Shown here: positions 18,766 to 27,611 of the stretch, piece after piece
Position numbering within the stretch: the stretch's first letter is position 1
How the letters are laid out: the number at the start of each line of letters is the position of its first letter
Assembly: GCF_022919115.1 (NCBI RefSeq)
Contig: NZ_CP095072.1
Location: 2,542,001 to 2,606,000 of the forward strand
Length of the DNA: 64,000 nucleotides
Direction: 5' to 3'
Source: Gracilibacillus caseinilyticus
Lineage (GTDB): Bacteria; Bacillota; Bacilli; Bacillales; Amphibacillaceae
Made by a program: the position numbers and the translations under genes
Notes under the pieces: generated by a model
Databases searched by the model: none
Told to the model about the DNA's origin: nothing
Seen by the model: only the letters and a program-made list of their open reading frames with translations

Positions 18766-18839
18766 TTTCTAAAGTGGAATGAATGCCAGACCTTTTATAA
18801 CCCCGCCCAGTCCTAACTAACTTAAGTATTTATAAAGCT

Positions 18840-19350
18840 GCCTATAATACGGATTATGTCAACTATCAGAGTGGTAATGTTGAAATGATTCATGTGCTGG
18901 GATACCACTCCTGCCAACCACTTCTCGTCCTGCAGGGCATGGCTGAAGCTAAGGTGCAGACTCTACAAGTGATGTCAGAGGTAGTATATAGAGCTCTATC
19001 TGTATGTGTTTATATTTTATTCTGATGATGTATAAAGCATAATGCCTAGCAACACTGCTTTTAGCTGTTACATACGTTGTAGCACTTCTTTAAGCGTAGG
19101 AAATATGCGGAGACTCCTCATGCGTCAGCGCGAACTGAAGATCCACTATTGTCCGTTCCTGTGTTTACAAGTATCGCTTCGAAGTGAGCTTCATCGGCAC
19201 AAGGCAGCAAAGAAGCAGTTCAATTAGTAGCCTAGCTGAAGTCCTGCCCCACAGGACGAGGAGCATATTTCCGGAGCTTTGCTTAGCAGATAAAACATTT
19301 CAAAATTAGAACATTGACATACAGTTCCACTTTACATAATCCGTATTATA
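18840..19350 (+). repeat. Repeat family copy D (two-module form)
   Basis: This copy is about 511 bp long. Left terminus CCTATAATACGGATTATGTC (18841-18860); right terminus complement 19334-19350. Module 1 is reduced (about 18895-18965). Module 2 (about 19096-19270) has the longer loop variant shared with copy F, containing TATCGCTTCGAAGTGAGCTT. Outward similarity to copy A continues on the left to about 18803. It lies between the convergent paiA and yhaA ends. Confidence 0.85.
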
Positions 19351-19400
19351 AGAACCCATACTTCTTCTTGAGGAATGATTCTCTGCAATAGTTATAAAAC

Positions 19401-19441
19401 AAAAGCCGAACAGGATCTAATAGTAATCATGTCCGCTTTTT
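19401..19441 (-). terminator. Imperfect terminator after yhaA
   Basis: On the minus strand AAAGCGGACATGAT pairs imperfectly with ATCCTGTTCGGCTTTT across about 9 bases, followed by a GTTTT tail. It lies beyond the yhaA stop and before repeat D. Confidence 0.6.
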
Positions 19442-19479
19442 CCGTTAATTCTATACATTTGTATCAGCTTCCAATGGTT

Positions 19480-20649
19480 TTATGATTCATTACTATGCAG
19501 CACAGCTGAGATCAACGTCTTCGCTGCTATTTTCATTGCTCGTTCGTCGAAATCAAACAAAGGATGGTGGTGTGGAACGAAGCCGTTTTCGATTTGTGCA
19601 CCAGTAAAAAAGAATACGCCGGGTTTATTTTCTAAGTAATAGGCGAAGTCCTCTCCTGTCATACTTGGCTGAATCATTTCCGCCGTTGTTACTCCTGGTA
19701 TTTCTTTAGCAAGTGCGATAATTGTTTCGGCATGCTCCGGGTGATTCACAACAGGCGGATAGCCATAAGCGTAGTCAAAGTGGTAGTCCACGTCATAGCC
19801 TAGGCAAGTACCTTTAATGATTTTTTCCATTTCTTCGACGATGTATTGCTGCACCTCAGGACTAAATGTACGAACAGTCCCTTCAATAGTCGCAGTTGAT
19901 GGAATAACATTGTAGGCATTTCCAGCATGAAAAGAACCGATCGAAAGTACTGCCGTCTCAAGTGGATCAATTCGTCTGGAGAGAATCTGTTGCAGGTTCG
20001 TGACGAGTTGAGAGCCAACGACAATCGGATCTTTCGTCTGGTGAGGAATTGCACCGTGCCCACCGACACCTTGAATTTCTACTTTGAATCGGTCAGCTGC
20101 GGCCATAAAATTGTCTGGTGAAGTTTGGACGATTCCATATGGTGTACTCGTCCATAAGTGGGTTCCGTAAACCACATCCACACCATCCAATACCCCAGCA
20201 TCAATCATTGGTTTGGCACCACCTGGAGCAAGTTCTTCAGCATGCTGATGAATAAAAACGACTTTGCCTTTCAGCCGATGCTGATATTTCTTTAGTATTT
20301 TAGCCACAGCCAGTAACGTCGCAGTATGACCATCATGACCACAGGCATGCATGACACCGTCTTTTTTTGATCTATAACCCGTTTCTTTTTCATCCTGGAT
20401 CGGAAGCGCATCGAAGTCTGCACGCAATGCGACCGTCAAGCCATCCTCTGCACCTTGTAACGTTGCAACAACTCCATTTCCTCCCATATTTTTTTGGAAA
20501 GGTATATCGAGTATGTTGTACTGTTCCTGGATAAAGGCAGCTGTTTTTTCTTCTTGAAATGAAAGTTCAGGATATTGATGCAAGTATCTTCTCATTTCTA
20601 TCATCTCGTCATATAATTGATCCACTTCAGCAAATAAAATATCCCTCAT
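19480..20649 (-). CDS. yhaA: M20 family amidohydrolase YhaA
   Basis: A 389-residue metal-dependent amidohydrolase/aminoacylase. The metal-binding motifs HACGHDGHTA (about residues 95-104), HQHAEELAPGGAKPM (about 128-142), GTHLWT and the C-terminal MTGEDFAYYL are the hallmarks of the M20D (HipO/AmhX) group, with the lid domain in between (about 180-290). Such enzymes release acyl groups from N-acyl amino acids; the natural substrate is not known. GGGGTGA lies 5 bases before the ATG at 20649, which is preferred to the GTG at 20658. It stands alone on the minus strand. Confidence 0.88.
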   Translation of the reverse strand: MRDILFAEVDQLYDEMIEMRRYLHQYPELSFQEEKTAAFIQEQYNILDIPFQKNMGGNGVVATLQGAEDGLTVALRADFDALPIQDEKETGYRSKKDGVMHACGHDGHTATLLAVAKILKKYQHRLKGKVVFIHQHAEELAPGGAKPMIDAGVLDGVDVVYGTHLWTSTPYGIVQTSPDNFMAAADRFKVEIQGVGGHGAIPHQTKDPIVVGSQLVTNLQQILSRRIDPLETAVLSIGSFHAGNAYNVIPSTATIEGTVRTFSPEVQQYIVEEMEKIIKGTCLGYDVDYHFDYAYGYPPVVNHPEHAETIIALAKEIPGVTTAEMIQPSMTGEDFAYYLENKPGVFFFTGAQIENGFVPHHHPLFDFDERAMKIAAKTLISAVLHSNES

Positions 20650-20729
20650 TACGTTCACCCCGAATTGCTTTTCTTTTCATTATATCATAGATAGCTAGGC
20701 TTGACTTTTAAGCCGTATCCCGCCAACAT

Positions 20730-20761
20730 AAAAAAACAGCCTTCGAAATCGAAAGCTGTTC
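20730..20761 (-). terminator. Terminator after the ferritin-like gene
   Basis: A stem of AACAGC-TTCGA with one mismatch and a two-base loop is followed on the minus strand by TTTTTTTA; it ends the gene at 20784. Confidence 0.88.
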
Positions 20762-20783
20762 ATCTATATAATAAAAGGGGGGA

Positions 20784-21263
20784 TTAATTAAAAAAGCTTG
20801 AATCTGCCAAAAGCCGTTGTGTTTCTTCCTTATGTCTTGTCTCATCAGCTATCATATCGTCCAGCTGTACTGCCAACTCAGTCAAGCCAAGTTCTTCTGC
20901 TTGTACTTTTCTTTTCTCATAACGTTCGATTGTTTCTTTCTCTGCTTTATAAGTAGCTTCCAGCATGTCTTCCACATTTGTAAGCTGTTCTACTTTTGCA
21001 GGTGTGGTAGTAGGTGTACCGCCTAGTGTTTTAATTTTGTTTGATAAATAGGATGCATGTCCGATTTCATCATTTATTTCATCTTCAAAGAATGGTTTAA
21101 GCAGTGAACGATATAAACCAGATACAACGGATGCATGATACGTATACATGATAGTAGCTGCATATTCATTCGCTAAATCAACATTTAAGCCATCAATTAA
21201 TTCTTCTAGCTTATCTTGATCTTTTGACCTTAAGTCTTGTACTTTCGCTTGATTTTTTGCCAT
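20784..21263 (-). CDS. Ferritin-like diiron protein
   Basis: A 159-residue four-helix-bundle protein. Carboxylate/His ligands of the ferritin-like type can be seen in each helix: NEYAATIMY, FEDEINDEIGHASYL (E-x-x-H), AEKETIERYE and ADETRHKEE (E-x-x-H). It is closer to bacterioferritin or Dps-like domains than to rubrerythrin, since no Cys-rich tail exists. A role in iron storage or peroxide protection is likely but inferred. The ATG is 11 bases after GAAGGGA; a TTG 3 bases upstream would give more usual spacing. It has its own terminator. Confidence 0.75.
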   Translation of the reverse strand: MAKNQAKVQDLRSKDQDKLEELIDGLNVDLANEYAATIMYTYHASVVSGLYRSLLKPFFEDEINDEIGHASYLSNKIKTLGGTPTTTPAKVEQLTNVEDMLEATYKAEKETIERYEKRKVQAEELGLTELAVQLDDMIADETRHKEETQRLLADSSFFN

Positions 21264-21402
21264 CAATAACAACATCCCTTCTGTATTATTATCCTTACTA
21301 TATAATTACCCTATTCCAATCAAAAATAAACATCCAAATCCAATTAAGGCTTGGATATTTTTAACGCGTGTGTTATTATTATCCCGAAAGTTAATTTCAT
21401 AT

Positions 21403-21561
21403 CGATGAGCACTGGGGGAGCCAATTGGCTGAGACGAATTATTCGGACCCTTTGAACCTGATCTGGTTAACACTAGCGGAGGGAAGTGGTAGAAAAGCAG
21501 TTAATTAGTAATTAAAGCTTAAAATAGATACCACTTGTCCTTGCTGGATGAGTGGTTTTTT
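21403..21561 (+). promoter_or_regulatory. TPP riboswitch with terminator platform
   Basis: The aptamer (about 21403-21493) has the thi-box landmarks in order: CACTGGGGGAGC, GGCTGAGA, GGACCCTTTGAACCTGATCT, and GCGGAGGGAAGTGG. A terminator follows at 21530-21561 (CCACT / AGTGG stem, six T). AAGTGGTA at the aptamer's 3' end (21484-21491) exactly complements TACCACTT at the terminator's 5' side (21529-21536). Without ligand this pairing would block the terminator; TPP binding would hold AAGTGG in P1 and stop transcription. Confidence 0.95.
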
Positions 21562-21595
21562 GCGTTATTTATTACTTGAGTAAGGAGTATTATGT

Positions 21596-22216
21596 ATGAC
21601 AACGCTTCATCTTATCACAAATGGAAAAATAATAGCAGATAAAGAGATAAAGAAGATTGGCGGACTTGCTGAGCATATCGATTTCTTACATGTACGAGAG
21701 AAACAAGCACCGGCAAAAGATCTTTGTTTTCTGATCGAGAAAATGATAGAAGCTGGCTTACCCGAAGAAAAAATAATCATAAATGATCGAGCTGACCTTG
21801 CCAAAATCTATCATTGCAAAGGAGTTCAGCTTGCCTATCATAGTGTTCCTGTGCGAGAGGTGGTACGAACTTTTCCTGATTTGCAGGTTGGTAAATCTGT
21901 TCATACGTTGCAAGAAGCGATCGAAGCAGAGGAAGAAGGGGCAGATTATATCGTGTTTGGTCATGTTTATCGAACACAGTCTAAACCAGGCCTGGCTCCC
22001 AAAGGTTTAGCCACATTAGAAACGATCGTAAACCAAGTATCGGTGCCGGTAATCGCAATTGGTGGCATAGATGTAACTAATCTAAACGCAACGCTCAATG
22101 CAGGAGCGAAAGGGGTCGCAGTTATGTCTACCATTTGGGATGCAGATGAACCATATCGAGTCTCCCAACAGTTGCGAACCATGCTTGATAATTGGAAGGA
22201 GGAACGCGTTGAATAA
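21596..22216 (+). CDS. tenI: TenI, thiazole tautomerase
   Basis: A 206-residue TIM-barrel protein of the ThiE/TenI family, the same size as B. subtilis TenI (205). The DFLHVREKQAP opening strand, HYGxxS-equivalent GKSVHTLQEAIEAEEEGADYIVFGHVY and IAIGGI phosphate-binding motif are present. In the family this enzyme aromatises the thiazole phosphate product of ThiG. It is the first gene after the TPP riboswitch, which makes the role firm. TAAGGAG precedes the ATG. It overlaps thiO by 8 bases. Confidence 0.9.
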   Translation: MTTLHLITNGKIIADKEIKKIGGLAEHIDFLHVREKQAPAKDLCFLIEKMIEAGLPEEKIIINDRADLAKIYHCKGVQLAYHSVPVREVVRTFPDLQVGKSVHTLQEAIEAEEEGADYIVFGHVYRTQSKPGLAPKGLATLETIVNQVSVPVIAIGGIDVTNLNATLNAGAKGVAVMSTIWDADEPYRVSQQLRTMLDNWKEERVE

Positions 22217-23324
22217 AATAGTGGATGAAATTGTCGTAGGTGGTGGCGTCATTGGTGCTTCGATTGCTTACGAATTGAGAAAGAGAGGACACAGCGTATT
22301 ATTGATCGAAGCCAATTCGATTGGGTCAGGAGCATCCAGTGCAGCTGCTGGAATGTTAGGTGTTCAAATGGAATGGCAGGAGTCATCTCCGCTCTTTCAA
22401 TTTGCAAAGGAGAGTCGTGCGCTTTATCCGTATCTGGCTGAGGAATTGTATGAGATAACTGGCATTCATATGCAGTATGTGAAGCAAGGAGCATTAAAAC
22501 CCATAGAACAGGAAGATCAAATCAAGGAATTACAGAAATGTGCTGATTTACATCAGGAACATGGGATGCGAGCAGAGATACTTAGACCCGATCAATTCCC
22601 AGAAAAGCATGTGGCAAAAGATTTTGCTGCAGCACTGCATTGCCCGGATGAGGGTCAAGTGTCTGCGCCCCATGTTACAAAAGCTTTTGCAAAGGCAGCT
22701 GAACGTTCTGGCGTGCACATCCTCGAACACACACCTGTTATCGATGTTTTAAAGGAACACGGTAAGGCTGTTGGTGTCTTAACTAGACATGGAGAACGTT
22801 TTTATGCGAACGAGGTTGTGATAACGAGTGGTTTCCAAACGGCAGATATGGTTCTGACTCTCCCCAAGTTGACACCTGTCAAAGGAGAGTGTCTTTCCGT
22901 TAAGAGCGAAAAGGTTCTTTTTCATACAACATTATTTACAGAGGGGTGTTACCTTGTGCCGAAACAAGGTAACCGAGTAATTATTGGTGCAACGACTAAA
23001 CCAGATGAAACTAGCAGGGAAGTCGAAGCTGGCAGTGTGTCGGGATTATTAGCAAAGGCTTCCAGAATTGTACCGGAAATAAAACGGGCATCATTGGAAA
23101 AAGTCTGGTCAGGCGTGCGTCCTCTAACAAGAGATGGTTATCCTTATATTGGTGAAGTCCCAGAAGTACCTCATCTATACATCGCTGCAGGGCATTATCG
23201 AAATGGGATATTGCTAGCGCCTCGCACGGCAACGTATATGGCAGATTTACTGGAAAATAAAGTGGACTACAGAAGCTACCGGCATACCTTTAAGCGAAAT
23301 ATAGTTAAGGGAGTGAGACTTTGA
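22209..23324 (+). CDS. thiO: ThiO, glycine oxidase
   Basis: A 371-residue FAD enzyme (B. subtilis ThiO is 369) that oxidises glycine to the imine used for the thiazole ring. The dinucleotide-binding motif VVGGGVIGASIAYEL is at about residues 8-22, followed by SIGSGASSAAAGMLG, and the C-terminal VWSGVRPLTRDGYPYIG with AAGHYRNGILLAP is typical of DAAO/ThiO enzymes. The start is TTG at 22209, 5 bases after AAGGAGGA and overlapping tenI; the in-frame extension upstream runs through tenI and is not real. Confidence 0.92.
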   Translation: MNKIVDEIVVGGGVIGASIAYELRKRGHSVLLIEANSIGSGASSAAAGMLGVQMEWQESSPLFQFAKESRALYPYLAEELYEITGIHMQYVKQGALKPIEQEDQIKELQKCADLHQEHGMRAEILRPDQFPEKHVAKDFAAALHCPDEGQVSAPHVTKAFAKAAERSGVHILEHTPVIDVLKEHGKAVGVLTRHGERFYANEVVITSGFQTADMVLTLPKLTPVKGECLSVKSEKVLFHTTLFTEGCYLVPKQGNRVIIGATTKPDETSREVEAGSVSGLLAKASRIVPEIKRASLEKVWSGVRPLTRDGYPYIGEVPEVPHLYIAAGHYRNGILLAPRTATYMADLLENKVDYRSYRHTFKRNIVKGVRL

Positions 23325-23524
23325 AACTTGTCATTAATGGGGAAGCAATGCAGATCAATGATACGGTGACAACCGTAGAACAATTAATACGATCGTTGCA
23401 GTTAGAAAAGAAATCACTAATTGTCGAACATAACCAGGCTATATTGAAGAAAGAACATCACTCAAATACGGTGGTCTCAGAAGGGGATCGCTTAGAAATC
23501 GTTCATTTTGTAGGAGGAGGTTAA
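23321..23524 (+). CDS. thiS: ThiS, sulfur carrier protein
   Basis: A 67-residue ubiquitin-like carrier ending in Gly-Gly-Gly (VHFVGGG); the terminal Gly-Gly is adenylated by ThiF and turned into the thiocarboxylate that gives sulfur to the thiazole. It begins with TTG overlapping the thiO stop (TTGA) and has AAGGGAGTG upstream. Small size and position between thiO and thiG agree with the usual Bacillus order. Confidence 0.92.
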   Translation: MKLVINGEAMQINDTVTTVEQLIRSLQLEKKSLIVEHNQAILKKEHHSNTVVSEGDRLEIVHFVGGG

Positions 23525-23527
23525 TAT

Positions 23528-24298
23528 ATGTTAACAATCGGTAATTATCAGTTTTCATCTCGCTTATTTTTAGGAACAGGAAAATACCCAAACTATGCGA
23601 TTCAAAAACAAGCTGTCGACCAATCAGAAACAGAGGTACTGACATTTTCGGTTAGACGAATGAATATTTTTGACGCAGATCAGCCCAATTTTTTAGAAGA
23701 AATTGATTTGGAGCGCTATCGCTTTTTACCTAATACAGCAGGTGCCAAAAATGCAGAAGAAGCAGTTCGTATTGCAAAACTAGCAGATGCTTCTGGTCTC
23801 TGTGACATGGTAAAAGTCGAAGTGATCGGATGTGATAAAACGTTATTACCCGATCCAGTTGAAACGCTGAAGGCAACGGAAATATTATTGGAGGAAGGCT
23901 TTACCGTATTGCCGTACACCTCCGATGATGTAGTGCTGGCCCGCAAATTGGAGGAGTTAGGAGCGCATGCGATTATGCCAGGTGCTTCACCGATCGGTTC
24001 TGGACAAGGAATCATCAATCCACTACATTTACAATTTATTATCGACCAGGCACAAGTTCCGGTCATTGTCGATGCAGGAATCGGTTCACCAAAGGATGCT
24101 GCTTTTGCGATGGAGCTTGGAGCCGATGGTGTCCTGTTGAATACAGCTGTCGCAGGAGCGCGTGACCCGGTTCAAATGGCAGAAGCGATGAAATTGGCTA
24201 TCCAAGCCGGAAGACTAGGTTATCAGGCAGGACGTATCGACAAGAAAGAATATGCGGTAGCAAGCAGTCCACTAGAAGGAATTAGTGAGCGTGGATAA
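23528..24298 (+). CDS. thiG: ThiG, thiazole synthase
   Basis: A 256-residue TIM-barrel enzyme that combines deoxyxylulose phosphate, dehydroglycine and ThiS thiocarboxylate. [12 protein letters not shown] (about residues 12-23), [19 protein letters not shown] [31 protein letters not shown], the catalytic Lys in VKVEVI and the phosphate loop [14 protein letters not shown] are present. AGGAGGAGG precedes the ATG. Length is the family norm. It overlaps thiF by 14 bases. Confidence 0.94.
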   Translation: MLTIGNYQFSSRLFLGTGKYPNYAIQKQAVDQSETEVLTFSVRRMNIFDADQPNFLEEIDLERYRFLPNTAGAKNAEEAVRIAKLADASGLCDMVKVEVIGCDKTLLPDPVETLKATEILLEEGFTVLPYTSDDVVLARKLEELGAHAIMPGASPIGSGQGIINPLHLQFIIDQAQVPVIVDAGIGSPKDAAFAMELGADGVLLNTAVAGARDPVQMAEAMKLAIQAGRLGYQAGRIDKKEYAVASSPLEGISERG

Positions 24299-25310
24299 TC
24301 GATACCATCGCCAGATGCTGTTTGAACCAATTGGTGAAGCTGGACAACAACAATTAACAGGCAGTCATGTCGCGATTGTTGGCGCAGGCGCATTAGGCTC
24401 CAGCAATGCAGAGATGTTAACCAGAGCAGGGGTAGGTACGATTACATTAATTGACCGTGACTATGTAGAACTGTCCAATTTGCAACGACAGCACCTTTTT
24501 ACCGAACAAGATGCAGCAGAACGTATTCCAAAAGCAATTGCAGCAAAAGAGAAGTTGAAGCACATTAATCAGGAAACCACGGTGCATGCTGTCGTCGAAG
24601 ATCTAGGTGCCGAAGAATTGGAAAAGATAATACCCGAACTCGATGTCGTCATCGATGCGACTGATAATTTTGAAACAAGATTTATCATAAATGATTGCTG
24701 CCAGAAATATCAAAAGCCTTGGATCTATGGTGGCTGTGTCGGGAGTTACGGATTAACTTTTACCGTGATGCCAGAAACATCGCCATGCTTACATTGTTTA
24801 ATGGAACATATCCCGGCAGATGGTGCTACTTGTGATACAGTCGGTATTATTAGTCCTGCCGTTCACATGGTAGTAGCACATCAAGTGGCGGAAGTATTAA
24901 AAATATTAACGGGTAATCGGGAAGCATTGTCGAAGAAATTAGTGGCATTTGATATGTGGAGCAATCAACATTCAGAGTTAAACGTAGACAACTTGAAAAA
25001 AGAAGACTGTCCATCATGTGGAAAACAGCAGTATCCTTATTTATCCTATGATGCTCAATTAAAGCCAGCAGTTCTCTGTGGCAGAAATACTGTGCAAATA
25101 AGACCAGCAGCAGGTAAACAGCTTAATATTGCAGAAATCAAACGTAATCTGGAATTGAACGAAGCGCTGGAACCTGAAGCGAATCCTTATCTATTGTCAT
25201 TCAAGGTGCGGGACTGCCGGATTGTTCTTTTTCAAGACGGGCGCACGTTCATTCATGGAACAAAAGATATCCAAGAGGCCAAGAAACTCTACTTCCGATA
25301 TATCGGTTGA
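24285..25310 (+). CDS. thiF: ThiF/MoeB family adenylyltransferase
   Basis: A 341-residue E1-like enzyme that adenylates the ThiS C-terminus. The ATP-binding motif [15 protein letters not shown] (about residues 30-44), the Arg in [19 protein letters not shown], and the zinc-ligand Cys pairs CLHC and CPSC are seen. After the zinc site about 90 residues remain, a shortened C-terminal domain with no rhodanese Cys loop. The start is GTG at 24285 with AAGGA upstream; GTG at 24291 is an alternative. In B. subtilis thiD follows, but here a terminator ends the operon. Confidence 0.9.
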   Translation: MSVDNRYHRQMLFEPIGEAGQQQLTGSHVAIVGAGALGSSNAEMLTRAGVGTITLIDRDYVELSNLQRQHLFTEQDAAERIPKAIAAKEKLKHINQETTVHAVVEDLGAEELEKIIPELDVVIDATDNFETRFIINDCCQKYQKPWIYGGCVGSYGLTFTVMPETSPCLHCLMEHIPADGATCDTVGIISPAVHMVVAHQVAEVLKILTGNREALSKKLVAFDMWSNQHSELNVDNLKKEDCPSCGKQQYPYLSYDAQLKPAVLCGRNTVQIRPAAGKQLNIAEIKRNLELNEALEPEANPYLLSFKVRDCRIVLFQDGRTFIHGTKDIQEAKKLYFRYIG

Positions 25311-25314
25311 TGCG

Positions 25315-25350
25315 AAGCAACATGAGACAAGTGCTCATGTTGCTTTTTGT
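25315..25350 (+). terminator. Terminator of the thiazole operon
   Basis: A perfect 11-bp stem (AGCAACATGAG / CTCATGTTGCT) with a seven-base loop and TTTTT tail lies just after the thiF stop. Confidence 0.92.
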
Positions 25351-25390
25351 CATACATTAGGAAATGACAGTTTCGGACACGATCTGCGTT

Positions 25391-25617
25391 ATGAGGAGTC
25401 TCCGCAAATTTCCTACGCTTAAGAAAATGCTACAATGTCAGTTAAAAGCAGTGGTTTTAGGCATTTTGTTATTTAGAATTCAAATGCTATTATTAATGGA
25501 CATTTATTGATCTGCTCAATATGCTAGCTCTTGCAAATGTTCTAGAGTCCCTATCCTAGCGCATGAATTCATTTCAAAATTACCACTAAGCCAGCATTAC
25601 ATAATCCATATTATAGG
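25391..25617 (-). repeat. Repeat family copy E (both hairpin cores lost)
   Basis: In the minus orientation it keeps the segment before module 2 (about 25391-25495, GGAGTCTCCGC to GCTATT), the spacer with GCTCAATATGCTAGCTC, and the terminus CATTACATAATCCATATTAT (25596-25615). Module 1 is cleanly absent between TATCCTAGCGCA and TGAATTCATTTCAAA, and most of module 2 is absent too. Outward similarity to copy A continues to about 25665. Confidence 0.78.
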
Positions 25618-25766
25618 CAGCTATATATACTTAAGTTAATTATGATTAAGCGGATTTAAGTCCAGTTTTTATTATGTTGAAGAGGTAATTTTTAAATGTC
25701 AAGAAACATTCATTTGTTTTTCGTGTATCAGTATGTATAATTAATGTGAAAGGAGAATGTCATGAC

Positions 25767-26189
25767 ATGGACAAGAAAAAAGATACGTTACTATTTATTA
25801 TTTGGGCACAAACCCTCATTGCGACAATGGGAAGTTTGTTTTACTCAGAAATCATGAAATACATACCCTGTGAATTATGCTGGTTTCAGCGAATTCTTAT
25901 GTACCCGCTAGTAATTATTTATGGGTACGCCGTCTATAAGAAAGATATCCGATATGCCTTTCCTGGATTAATTATGAGCGGTATCGGTCTTCTCGTTTCC
26001 GCCTATCATTACTTGATACAGCATGTACCAAGTTTACATTCAACAGGTGAAGCGTGCGGTGTTATTCCATGTAACACGATATATGTAAATTATTTAGGGT
26101 TTATTTCCATTCCTTTTCTGGCTTTTATAGCTTTTCTTGTCATCTTTAGTATCCACTTATTTTTAATCGTACAAAAAAGGAGAGCCTAA
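25767..26189 (+). CDS. bdbC: BdbC-like thiol-disulfide oxidoreductase (DsbB family)
   Basis: A 140-residue membrane protein with four membrane helices. It has the quinone-linked CELC pair (about residues 33-36, in PCELCWFQRILMYP) and a second Cys pair, ACGVIPC (about 92-98), in the second extracellular loop. This is the DsbB/BdbC plan (B. subtilis BdbC has 138 residues): it reoxidises a thioredoxin-like partner for disulfide formation in exported proteins. AAAGGAGAATG lies upstream of the ATG at 25767. The next gene encodes a likely partner. Confidence 0.88.
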   Translation: MDKKKDTLLFIIWAQTLIATMGSLFYSEIMKYIPCELCWFQRILMYPLVIIYGYAVYKKDIRYAFPGLIMSGIGLLVSAYHYLIQHVPSLHSTGEACGVIPCNTIYVNYLGFISIPFLAFIAFLVIFSIHLFLIVQKRRA

Positions 26190-26193
26190 TATT

Positions 26194-26676
26194 ATGAAGA
26201 AAATGATCATATTTGTACTATTGCTTGTTGTCATTTTTGGAGCATTAGTATTCGTTGTACAATATCAAAACTCTCAAAAATTAGATGGGGTGGACAATCC
26301 CTATAATAAATCGGATTTAGATCAAGCAACAATTGATCAATTAGAAGATCCGATTTACCAGAATCAAATTTTGCCTGATGAATTACAAGAAAAACTGGAT
26401 AACGGGGAAGACGTGACAGTGTATTTCTATAGTCCGACCTGTATTCATTGTCAGAGGACAACTCCTGTTGTCGTACCCATGGCTGAAGAATATGGTGTGG
26501 ATTTAGTGAAGTTGAACCTGCTCGAATTTGAAGCAGCCTGGAATGAATACAGCATCGAAGCAACCCCGACGATTGTTCGTTATGAAGCCGGTGAAGAAAC
26601 AGCAAGAATCGTAGGTGAGCACGAACAAGCTGACTTTGAAAACTTCTTTGAACAAGAAGTACTGCATGAAGAATAA
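26194..26676 (+). CDS. Membrane-anchored thioredoxin-fold protein
   Basis: A 160-residue protein with an N-terminal membrane anchor (about residues 4-24) and a thioredoxin domain (about 65-155) containing the redox motif CIHC in YFYSPTCIHCQRTTP and the cis-Pro in EATPTIVRYE. It begins 4 bases after bdbC, so both probably form an oxidative folding pair outside the membrane. It is shorter than B. subtilis BdbD (222 residues) and lacks the DsbA-type helical insertion, so I do not use that name. A terminator follows. Confidence 0.82.
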   Translation: MKKMIIFVLLLVVIFGALVFVVQYQNSQKLDGVDNPYNKSDLDQATIDQLEDPIYQNQILPDELQEKLDNGEDVTVYFYSPTCIHCQRTTPVVVPMAEEYGVDLVKLNLLEFEAAWNEYSIEATPTIVRYEAGEETARIVGEHEQADFENFFEQEVLHEE

Positions 26677-26682
26677 GTAGTG

Positions 26683-26717
26683 GAAAGCTGATCATGAGAA
26701 TTGATCAGCTTTTTTAT
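26683..26717 (+). terminator. Terminator after the bdbC pair
   Basis: An 11-bp stem (AAAGCTGATCA / TGATCAGCTTT) with a seven-base loop and T tail. Confidence 0.92.
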
Positions 26718-26928
26718 TGAAAAGAGCTTTGTTTAGGCATAGATATCAACCACTTGAAGATGGAGCAAGTTCAAGGGTAAGGAAGATCACAATCGAGTTC
26801 ATACGCCTGAAGATGCCCCAAGCTCTAACGAAAAATATCAAATAGAGCTGAAACACCAGAAACCACGAATCATTCTAAGGCACGCATCCCACACATGCTC
26901 CAAACAAAAACATCTACGCAACGAGGCT

Positions 26929-27396
26929 TCATTCCTCTCCTCCCACTTTAAAATTTTCAGAATAAACGGATCCTGTAACATATGAATTCTGTTTCTTGAA
27001 TGGTAATGGTTTTTGATCCTTCCATTTTTCAAAATCTTCAGGGTCTTTCCATTCGATTAAGAGAATATACTGATTACCATGAAAAGGACGTAACACTCGT
27101 GCTGCAATAACGCCTTCGAGATCTTGGACGATTTGATTGTATTCCATCTCAAATATGGGACGGCCTTCTTCCGTAACAGGAATATGGGTCATGCTGATAT
27201 ACCCCGATTCGGTTAACTGCCCGATTTGTGTGAGCACTTGATAATTCCTGCTTGTTTCAAAAATCGATGAGGCGGTATCTTCGTAATACGCTATCGATTT
27301 GACTTGATTATGCATAAGTATAAAGGGAGATATGGAATGACTCTCCTTTATTTTCTCGAGAAATTCGTATGTTCCATTTGTCATATATCCATTCAT
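26929..27396 (-). CDS. hmoB: HmoB-like heme-degrading monooxygenase
   Basis: A 155-residue protein with an N-terminal half of unassigned fold and a C-terminal ABM (antibiotic biosynthesis monooxygenase) domain (about residues 65-145). The conserved N in RPFHGNQYILLIEWKDPEDFEKW and the alternating strands match IsdG/HmoB enzymes, which open heme to release iron. Its position, divergent to pbpF and next to hemEHY, is that of B. subtilis hmoB (yhgC). AGAAGGAGTGG decides the ATG at 27396; the GTG at 27405 lies in that site. Confidence 0.8.
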   Translation of the reverse strand: MNGYMTNGTYEFLEKIKESHSISPFILMHNQVKSIAYYEDTASSIFETSRNYQVLTQIGQLTESGYISMTHIPVTEEGRPIFEMEYNQIVQDLEGVIAARVLRPFHGNQYILLIEWKDPEDFEKWKDQKPLPFKKQNSYVTGSVYSENFKVGGEE

Positions 27397-27522
27397 TATT
27401 ACCACTCCTTCTATATATCGTTTTCCCGTCGTAGTTTTTACTAAACCGTTTCTACTGATTCGAGGTGTGAAATATTAACTGATTTGTTGAAAATTTTGTG
27501 AAGAATATATTGGAAATTCGTC

Positions 27523-27537
27523 TGATTATGATAATAA
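27523..27537. promoter_or_regulatory. Possible Fur-like box in the hmoB-pbpF gap
   Basis: TGATTATGATAATAA matches the Fur 7-1-7 pattern TGATAATNATTATCA at 11 of 14 defined positions. It lies between the divergent heme monooxygenase and pbpF genes. AT-rich spacer sequence could give this by chance. Confidence 0.3.
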
Positions 27538-27611
27538 CATTCGTCGTTGTCAACTTTTCTATGATAAAATGAAACTATTGTCGAAATTTAAGAGAAAGGT
27601 GGTGTAACAGT

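Noticed and set aside
26838..27032. Minus-strand frame overlapping the end of hmoB
   Set aside because: It overlaps the real hmoB gene in another frame and has no start signal. The ~200 bases beside it show nothing recognisable.
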